Translations under genes and position numbers: made by a program
Assembly: GCF_047549485.1 (NCBI RefSeq)
Contig: NZ_CP180191.1
Location: 2,356,001-2,420,000, forward strand
Origin: Piscinibacterium candidicorallinum
GTDB taxonomy: Bacteria > Pseudomonadota > Gammaproteobacteria > Burkholderiales > Burkholderiaceae_C
Direction of reading: 5' to 3'
Length of the DNA: 64,000 nt
Notes under the pieces: generated by a model
Told to the model about the DNA's origin: nothing
Database searches by the model: none
Seen by the model: the letters and a program-made list of their open reading frames with translations, nothing else
In this document: one piece after another, positions 57,007-64,000 of the stretch
Numbering within the stretch: position 1 is the first letter of the stretch
How the letters are laid out: every line of letters starts with the position of its first letter

Positions 57007-57921
57007 TCAGGCGATATCAGCTTCCCATCGCCGACTCGCGGCCCGCCACGTCGCCGTCGCATCTGTGCCGTCCCGGGCCACCACTGTCGGCGGCCAGAGC
57101 AGGTCGTACAGCGTTGCTACGGCGTCGCTCAGCTCCATGGCACCCAGGCCGCTCCGCCCCATGAAAGCCCGCCACTGCTTGATCTTGTCCTCGTTCTTGG
57201 CAAACGCACTGGTGATGGCCAGAGGCGGAGCGTCAGGTAGCGCGGTCTTCCGGCGCTCGAAGGTCGCGCGGATCGCCTTCGCCAGCAGCGCACCATCCAG
57301 GTCATCGTGCGCTGCGATGTAGGCTAGGTCGAAGAAGTCCTTCATCCGGCTGTTGGCCAGGCCGAGCGTGGTCATGGCCTGGTACTTCTCGGCGATGACG
57401 GAGTACACCGGGTACACGCGCACGCGCGGCGCTGCGATGTCGTCGAGCAGCGCCGGGTAGTCGGCCCATTCAGGGGTCGGCGTCACGGTGTCGCCAAACG
57501 CCACGTCCACCTGCAACGGCGTCCGGGTCTGACCGATCGCGGCCATCAGCGATACCCGTACGCCGCCGTAGGCGTTGGCCTCGCGGATAGGTGCAGCAGT
57601 CACCGTGTTGGGGTCAAAGATCACCGCGTCGTCCAGCTGCGTGGCGGCGATCTCACGAAAGCGCTGAACAAGGAGTTCCGTGTCGTCCGGCCCTGAACCC
57701 AGCAGATCCATGTCTCTCGTGGGGCGGTGCGGCTCGTCGTACCAGAGGTTGAAGAGCAACGCACCTTTGAGCAAGAACGTGTCTTGATAACCGGCGGCGA
57801 CCAGGCGCGCCAGCAGGCGCTCCATGGCGAAGCGCGTCAGGACAAGCTGAAAGTCTTCACCCTTAGCATCAGCCCGGTTCTTCAGGCGCGCCAGTACAGA
57901 CGCCGCCCGGTTGGCGGTCAT
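57007..57921 (-). CDS. abiEii: AbiEii/AbiGii family nucleotidyltransferase toxin
   Basis: 304 residues. Nucleotidyltransferase core near the N-terminus: FLLKGALLFNLW (49-60) followed by RPTRDMDLLG (66-75) with Asp70 and Asp72 as the expected metal ligands. Further AbiEii-like stretches are VRVYPVYSVIAEKYQAMTTLGLANSRMKDFFDLAYIAA. Overlaps abiEi by 4 bp, the standard antitoxin-toxin order. AbiE systems are type IV toxin-antitoxins linked with phage abortive infection. Confidence 0.9.
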   Translation of the reverse strand: MTANRAASVLARLKNRADAKGEDFQLVLTRFAMERLLARLVAAGYQDTFLLKGALLFNLWYDEPHRPTRDMDLLGSGPDDTELLVQRFREIAATQLDDAVIFDPNTVTAAPIREANAYGGVRVSLMAAIGQTRTPLQVDVAFGDTVTPTPEWADYPALLDDIAAPRVRVYPVYSVIAEKYQAMTTLGLANSRMKDFFDLAYIAAHDDLDGALLAKAIRATFERRKTALPDAPPLAITSAFAKNEDKIKQWRAFMGRSGLGAMELSDAVATLYDLLWPPTVVARDGTDATATWRAASRRWEADIA

Positions 57922-58523
57922 GCCGTCAGCGCCTCAAGGTAGGGCTGCATCACCCGTTCCACCCGGTTGATCCGCGCGTGATGCGCCAGATCATCCATGC
58001 TGAAGCGGCGCGCAGCCCATGCCTCGCGCAGCGCTTCCAGCGCCACATCGAGCCCCACCTTGTTGCGGAACTTGAAGCAATCCGCCAGCGTCTTGGCCAC
58101 GCCATACACCCGGATGCCGGCGCCGGCATCGTCGTGCGTTTCAACGCCGGCAGCGAATGCCTCACCGCTCACCCATACCGGCCGGGCGCGGCCGGCCAGT
58201 GAGCGCGGCAGCTGCACACCCTTGGGCAGCGCCAGCCAGACCTGGTGGGGCTGCTGTGTGCCAATACCGTGGAACTGCAGCGCAGACAGCAGGCACACCA
58301 CCGCCCGCGGCGCCATCTGCGCTGCCTCGGCCAGGCTCTGGTGCTCGGTCAGCGGCGCATCAGGCAGCGAGTACACGCCGGGGCCAACACGCGTCAGCAC
58401 GCCCTGGCGTGCGAGATGCACTGCCATCTGCGGCGACATTCCGCGCGCGCGCAAGTCATTCAGCCGCAGGAAGCGCTGCGCGCTCGCGGCTTGGACAATG
58501 GATGCGCTGACTTTTTGTCCCAT
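57918..58523 (-). CDS. abiEi: AbiEi-type transcriptional regulator/antitoxin
   Basis: 201 residues from the ATG at 58523 (MGQKVSASIVQA); an upstream TTG at 58559 would start inside the operator palindrome and is rejected. The N-terminal winged helix-turn-helix includes FLRLNDLRARGMSPQMAVHLARQGVLTRVGPGVYSLPD, then ALQFHGIGTQQPHQVWLALPKG, the AbiEi C-terminal pattern. In characterised systems AbiEi represses its own promoter by binding inverted repeats. Confidence 0.88.
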   Translation of the reverse strand: MGQKVSASIVQAASAQRFLRLNDLRARGMSPQMAVHLARQGVLTRVGPGVYSLPDAPLTEHQSLAEAAQMAPRAVVCLLSALQFHGIGTQQPHQVWLALPKGVQLPRSLAGRARPVWVSGEAFAAGVETHDDAGAGIRVYGVAKTLADCFKFRNKVGLDVALEALREAWAARRFSMDDLAHHARINRVERVMQPYLEALTA

Positions 58524-58543
58524 GAACTTTATTTTATTTATCA

Positions 58544-58565
58544 CATTACTTTTTATCAAGTAATG
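58544..58565. promoter_or_regulatory. palindromic operator candidate upstream of abiEi
   Basis: CATTACTT (58544-58551), six-base spacer, AAGTAATG (58558-58565): a perfect 8-bp inverted repeat 21 bp before the abiEi start, inside an unusually A/T-rich patch (58521-58580). Position fits autorepression by AbiEi. Confidence 0.65.
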
Positions 58566-58716
58566 CGATTCATAAAAATTGGTTCTATGCTGATCAATGT
58601 GTACTGGGCCAATACGGCCGCTGTAAGCGGCCTCGAACGCGCCGAGCTAGACAGCTGCTGTGAGACTGCGCCGTGCTCCTGCCGCACATGTCGCTTAACT
58701 GCCGAGGTCTCCGGAA

Positions 58717-59286
58717 TCAAGCGTCCCGTCGCAGCGCAACAAACACTTTCGCGCGCGCCCCCTGTGCATTCCAACGCCAGGCTCTGTGCTCATGAAAAAG
58801 AATGAACTGCTCGAACCACCAGCCCAAGTGCTCCGTTTCTGAAGTTGCCTTATGCATTAACCCAGCAAGAGCGGAAAAACGCTCGTTGGCCGCACATCGC
58901 CTGCGCACTGCATCGCCAGAAACTCGGTAGATCTCCACTGCGCGGCCTGACTTCAAGAACGAAATCAAGTTATCGCCGTCACGGCCACGTCGCATTTCGG
59001 CATGGTGGAAGTTCCTGCCACCCAAGCCATCGCCACGAAACATTCGATCCTGGGTCTGTGCGCCGATGTACAGCTTTTCTGCATCACTCAGCTCTGCCAG
59101 CAACACGCCCGCTGGGATAGCAACGTAAGCCCATGAATCGCCCGGCGCGCACTTTGGCTGATGGAGAGTGTGCTCAATGACGGGCTCCGAATGGAAACCC
59201 CTTGCAGCGTAGTTGTACGTGGCGTGCGGATGGACGCGATGCAGTGTGATGTAGCGCTCAAAGAGATCGGCAAACGCGTGAATCAT
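58717..59286 (-). CDS. unknown protein, possible GIY-YIG-type nuclease fold
   Basis: 189 residues. No family recognised for certain. YVAIPAG (54-60), KLYIGAQTQDR (71-81) and NFHHAEMRRG (92-101) follow the order and rough spacing of GIY-YIG nucleases (GIY strand, YIG strand, conserved Arg, then helix), but the first motif is degenerate. It lies 80 bp after the DUF4268 gene on the same strand and so probably ends the hsdM transcript; abiEi downstream has its own promoter region. Confidence 0.5.
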   Translation of the reverse strand: MIHAFADLFERYITLHRVHPHATYNYAARGFHSEPVIEHTLHQPKCAPGDSWAYVAIPAGVLLAELSDAEKLYIGAQTQDRMFRGDGLGGRNFHHAEMRRGRDGDNLISFLKSGRAVEIYRVSGDAVRRRCAANERFSALAGLMHKATSETEHLGWWFEQFILFHEHRAWRWNAQGARAKVFVALRRDA

Positions 59287-59366
59287 GGGACTACGAAGTG
59301 AATGATTGAGAGAACAGAATCAGTCGAGCGCTTGCATGGGATTGGGCACCGCAGCGCAATCGACAT

Positions 59367-60317
59367 CTACGGCAATGCCTTCACAACAGGCCTGAACACC
59401 TCGTGAAATCGAGCACCCTGCTGCGACATCCAGGCGAAGGCGGTCGGCCAAGAGCCCTCGTCCTCCAGATCAAAACCTTCGTGACCGTAAAGGGCAATTC
59501 TGCAGCCGTTACGCTCGGGCAACTCCTGCCAGTCCAGGGCGGCACCGAACGCCTGCTCAATGCTCTGCCGCTGCTCGCGCAGCCGTTGGAACTGGGACTT
59601 GGCATCCTCGGCATTGATGTACAGCTCGACCCCCAACCGCCGATCACGCGTGTTTACGGTAAACCCGATGTGAAATCCGGCGCGACCAATTGTGGAGATG
59701 ATCCAGTGCTGCGCCTTCGGCGTCTGGAAGCGGAATCGCGCGCGATTGCTGGCCTCGTACTCAACAAGACCGGTCCAGAAGCGATGCTGGAGCTGCTTGG
59801 TTGGGGAAGCTGCCGAAGCAGCGCGTGCATTCTCGCGCCCCACCTTGCTCCATTCGTTCGGCTTCACTACCACGTTAAAACTCGGCGCCATCGGTGAGTC
59901 GGCGATCTTCCAAAGCTCGACCTCGACGGCGAAAAAATCCAGGTCTTCGGTCGTGTTCTGGTTCAGGAATTCAAGCGCCGCCACATGCTCGGACCGGAAG
60001 CTCTCGGCCAGCCACACCACCTTGCGCGCGCCCACACCCGCGGCGTAGGTCAGAATCTGCCCCAGGTGCCCGTGGTTGGTGCGTTCGAGCTGGTTTTCGA
60101 TGATGACTTTGCCGTCACCATCAGTGCACAGGATGTCTACCTTGAAGTCGCCCACCGGGTGCTCAGTGGCAACGAGTTCGAGTTCGCTCAATCCCAGCGC
60201 CTCGGCCAGCATCTCCAGGTTTTCGTCCTGCGCCAGCCACGGTGTGAACTCGCCGGCTTCATGCGCCCAGGCTCTGCGCAGCGGCATGCGTTCGAGTTTG
60301 CCGAGTGGGGACTTCAT
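59367..60317 (-). CDS. DUF4268 domain protein, PD-(D/E)XK nuclease-like
   Basis: 316 residues. The N-terminal part has VGDFKVDILCTDGDGKVIIENQLERTNHGHLGQILTYAAG, a nuclease-like core in which Asp and E-x-Q replace the standard D...E-x-K; the C-terminal DUF4268 region includes KPNEWSK and RLGVELYINAEDAKSQFQRL. Such proteins recur next to type I systems. It overlaps hsdS by 4 bp, so it is made together with the specificity subunit. Confidence 0.82.
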   Translation of the reverse strand: MKSPLGKLERMPLRRAWAHEAGEFTPWLAQDENLEMLAEALGLSELELVATEHPVGDFKVDILCTDGDGKVIIENQLERTNHGHLGQILTYAAGVGARKVVWLAESFRSEHVAALEFLNQNTTEDLDFFAVEVELWKIADSPMAPSFNVVVKPNEWSKVGRENARAASAASPTKQLQHRFWTGLVEYEASNRARFRFQTPKAQHWIISTIGRAGFHIGFTVNTRDRRLGVELYINAEDAKSQFQRLREQRQSIEQAFGAALDWQELPERNGCRIALYGHEGFDLEDEGSWPTAFAWMSQQGARFHEVFRPVVKALP

Positions 60318-61607
60318 GCGAGAGCATCCTCCATCTGTGCTTCTGCTTCGGGGAGCCGCAACTTTCCACTGATCAGTCGGGGCAATAAGCTATCTCGAAT
60401 CGCGGCCAATTCGCGCGCTTGCAGCGTGCCCAAAACACGACGGTCAAGCAGTGGCGCAATCGTGCTCGCTAGTGGGCCTATCACCTGGGCAGGCGGGAGA
60501 GCGATCTTTGCCTCTGATAAGTGCCCACGCTGAATATGTCCCATGGTGGTCGCTTTGTGCGCCGCGATTTCCCGAAACCAGGGCAGGAAGTGCTTCGTTG
60601 CCAGGTAGTAAATGCACTTGGGCACCTCATCCGACGTGACCTTGAAGAGGTGCTGGTTCAGTGCACCTTCGCCTCCGCCCCAAAACTCCACTTCGAGCGA
60701 CCCCGACCACGAGAACAGCACGTCGCCATCGCGAACAATGTAGTCAGGCTTGAGCCGCGCGCTGGCGCGATCTGCACCGCGCGTGTGCCCTGCTCGCAAC
60801 TGTGCAATCTTGATCACGGGCAAGAACTCATCATCGCTTTCTGGTGGGTACTTCTGAAGCGCCAGCCCGTTTAGATAGTGCGCAACCGAATCCAGTGAGC
60901 GCACGGCCCACCCCTTCGGAATCAACCCCAGCGGCGACTCCTCGAACTCGGACGGGAACAGCGCAGCGGTGGCGGCGTCCATGCCTTCGGGCTCGCGCCC
61001 TTCGGCCTTGGCGCGCACGGGATCGAAGTCGATGAACCAGCTCTTGAACAGGGCCTGGGCGATGGCTTCGAGGGTGGCATTGGTTTGACGCAGGAGGCTG
61101 ATTCGCTCATCAAGAAGACCAAGCCAGCCTGCGATCTGCCTCTGCTCACCAATTGGTGGAGTTGGCGTTGGAATTTGCTCGACCACATTCCGTGGTGCGA
61201 TGTTTTGTTGAACAGCGCCATGAGAAGCGCCGAGCAGACGTAGCTGACCCTCCGGGGACGTCAGAAAGTAGTACAGGAACGACGGGAGTAACCGATCGAC
61301 GTCGGGACGGAGGACTAGAAGCGCCTGACTGATGATTCCTTTCGGGTCTTCCTCGCGAATGACGGAGATTCGTCCTACCGTACCCGAGCAGCTCACTATG
61401 AGGTCATGCGTCCGGACTTGAAAACGCTTCAGCTCCTCAAACTTCATCGGGTCAATGAAGAACCGAAAGCGGCGGTGACCGTCAATTGCCTGCTGTTGCT
61501 CGTAGACCGGGATGCCTGCCGACTTCAACTCTGGGCGCCGCAAGGCTGAACCAAATGGGCCCCGGATGTAACCCTTTGGTGCAAGCAGAGTGCCGAGTGG
61601 CCGATAC

Positions 61608-61618
<11 letters not shown>
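60314..61618 (-). CDS. hsdS: type I restriction-modification specificity subunit
   Basis: DNA-recognition subunit shared by methylation and restriction. 434 residues with two target-recognition domains, each followed by a long helix: first half ends PTPPIGEQRQIAGWLGLLDERISLLRQTNATLEAIAQALFKSWFIDFDPV, second half ends LPPAQVIGPLASTIAPLLDRRVLGTLQARELAAIRDSLLPRLISGKL. The DNA sequence recognised cannot be read from the protein. Overlaps hsdM by 11 bp. Confidence 0.95.
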
Positions 61619-63173
<1,555 letters not shown>

Positions 63174-63205
63174 TAAGCGGCTAGGTGTTTCAGGTCAGGC
63201 GTTGC

Positions 63206-63278
63206 AAAACGTCCGGTCTGCGCAGAAAACGTCCGGGGGGCGGACGTTTTGACCCTGGCGTTTGTGTCCGGACGTTTT
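63206..63278. promoter_or_regulatory. iterated operator-like decamer AAAACGTCCG
   Basis: Four copies in 73 bases: direct at 63206-63215 and 63226-63235 (20-bp period), inverted at 63241-63250 and 63269-63278. The middle two make a perfect 10-bp inverted repeat with a five-G spacer. They lie 33-105 bases before the hsdM start, where a repressor would block the promoter. Confidence 0.7.
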
Positions 63279-63559
63279 CACCGGCCTGGGTTGTTGATGT
63301 AGCGGGCGCAAGCGTACCGAAGGCGGGCAGTCTGCGGCACGCAACGCCCGCCACGCGGCGCCTGATGGCCGGAATGCATGCAGTCCGCGGGGGTCCGCCC
63401 AAAAAACCGTGCGCGCAACCGAACTTTTTCGACCCCAATTGCACCCTGAAGCACAGTTTGCAGCCCCCCTGCTCGTTCAAGACCTTCCGTGAACTGCCTG
63501 CGTTCATATGGCATATCTATACAGTCACCGATTATCGACACGCGAAAACTGCTCGCAGT

Positions 63560-63626
63560 GCGCAGACAGACCCGACTATCGGTCCAACGGGCCAACGCCG
63601 CGGTACGAAATCGGGTCTATCTGCGC
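63560..63626. repeat. 16-bp inverted repeat around a 35-nt spacer
   Basis: GCGCAGACAGACCCGA (63560-63575) and TCGGGTCTATCTGCGC (63611-63626) are inverted copies with one mismatch. The structure begins 6 bases after the stop of the helix-turn-helix gene on the minus strand, so it may be its terminator, though no T-tract follows, or a recombination/protein-binding site. Confidence 0.65.
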
Positions 63627-63631
63627 GCCCG

Positions 63632-64000
63632 CTAAACCGCTATTCGGGGGTCAGTTGCGGCGATCGACTGCCTGTAGTGCCGGTACGCACTGCGTCGGAA
63701 GGCGCCCCGTTCAATGTCCATCTTCGGGGAGTAGTCAAGGTCCAGCCACGTCAACGCAAACAAGGATGCGAGGTTTGGCTTTGCGCCCTTGCGCGTTTCC
63801 TGGATCAGACCGACCTCCTGCAGCTGCTTAAGGCAGCGCGATACGGTCTGGTTACTGGTCCAGCCGAGTGGCTTCAGAGCTTTGGCGCACGCGACCAGTT
63901 CACCGTTGTTCTTCCCGTTGAACTGCCGGGCCAAGTCCACCAGTAACGACCGTGCTGCGTGAGTGAGCTCCCGATAGCCCGGGCTCTCTACGACGACGTG
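63632..64000 (-). CDS. helix-turn-helix protein, 5' end outside window
   Basis: The frame is open from the window edge to the TAG at 63632-63634 and gives at least 122 residues. It includes SPGYRELTHAARSLLVDLARQFNGKNNGELVACAKALKPLGW, then SNQTVSRCLKQLQEVGLIQETRKG, a winged helix-turn-helix-like segment, and LFALTWLDLD. Proteins of this pattern are frequent in integrative elements and prophages of Proteobacteria. A GTG at 63940 could serve as an internal start but the upstream residues look like part of the same domain. It is the first gene seen upstream of hsdM. Confidence 0.65.
   Translation of the reverse strand, partial: HVVVESPGYRELTHAARSLLVDLARQFNGKNNGELVACAKALKPLGWTSNQTVSRCLKQLQEVGLIQETRKGAKPNLASLFALTWLDLDYSPKMDIERGAFRRSAYRHYRQSIAATDPRIAV

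Larger units (their letters stand above)
63174..63631. other. regulatory/intergenic region upstream of hsdM
   Basis: 458 bases without a supported gene. It holds the iterated decamer at 63206-63278, an A/T-rich patch near 63507-63535 (CATATGGCATATC) in otherwise G/C-rich DNA, and a 16-bp inverted repeat at 63560-63626. Confidence 0.55.

Overview
The window is one contiguous piece of a high-GC bacterial chromosome, most likely a betaproteobacterium of the order Burkholderiales. That placement is inferred from gene content and order: tpiA-secG-tRNA-Leu-nuoABCDEFGH, rpsO-pnp, ilvBHC-pssA-leuA, a sigma factor with DUF3619 and DUF3106 genes, a serC-pheA-hisC-tyrA-aroA aromatic cluster downstream of gyrA, ompA-ubiG-gph, and acs near a two-subunit sodium:solute symporter. 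Genus cannot be told from the sequence alone.

Layout. 1-7825 (minus): NADH dehydrogenase genes nuoA to nuoH, with nuoH cut by the window edge. 7916-10421: tRNA-Leu(GAG), secG, tpiA and a quinone oxidoreductase. 10429-14763: two tandem exported S9 (prolyl oligopeptidase-like) peptidases. 14827-18456: pdxJ, pnp, rpsO. 18597-20458: a branched-chain-type ABC substrate-binding protein and a divergent small lipoprotein. 20581-26998: the branched-chain amino acid cluster ilvB-ilvH-ilvC-pssA-leuA, with an unusually clear Leu/Ile-rich leader peptide plus terminator in front of leuA. 27308-29420 (plus): sigma factor, DUF3619, DUF3106 and RDD genes. 29502-29936: a SWIB-domain protein with a histone H1-like Lys/Ala/Pro tail. 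30224-37774: the aromatic amino acid/serine cluster, interrupted by a plus-strand ompW-like gene and ending in an archaeal-type P-loop kinase where cmk is normally found. 37823-41950: two exported proteins and gyrA. 42375-50259 (plus): ompA-like, ubiG, gph, acs, a membrane protein, a TPR protein and the DUF4212/symporter pair. 50407-50497: tRNA-Ser(GGA).

From the tRNA-Ser to the right edge the content becomes accessory: a defence island on the minus strand. Upstream (right) is a cut-off helix-turn-helix gene, then hsdM-hsdS-DUF4268 nuclease-possible GIY-YIG protein, then an AbiEi/AbiEii toxin-antitoxin pair, a plus-strand PD-(D/E)XK-like gene, and finally hsdR followed by two genes I do not recognise. 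Several non-coding signals belong to this island: four copies of a decamer in front of hsdM, a perfect palindrome in front of abiEi, a triple 23-nt repeat, and a 16-bp inverted repeat. No integrase, transposase or far attachment site is inside the window.

A dispersed intergenic repeat of about 80 bp, present in four copies (two inverted side by side), runs through the core region. No rRNA gene, CRISPR array or insertion sequence was seen.
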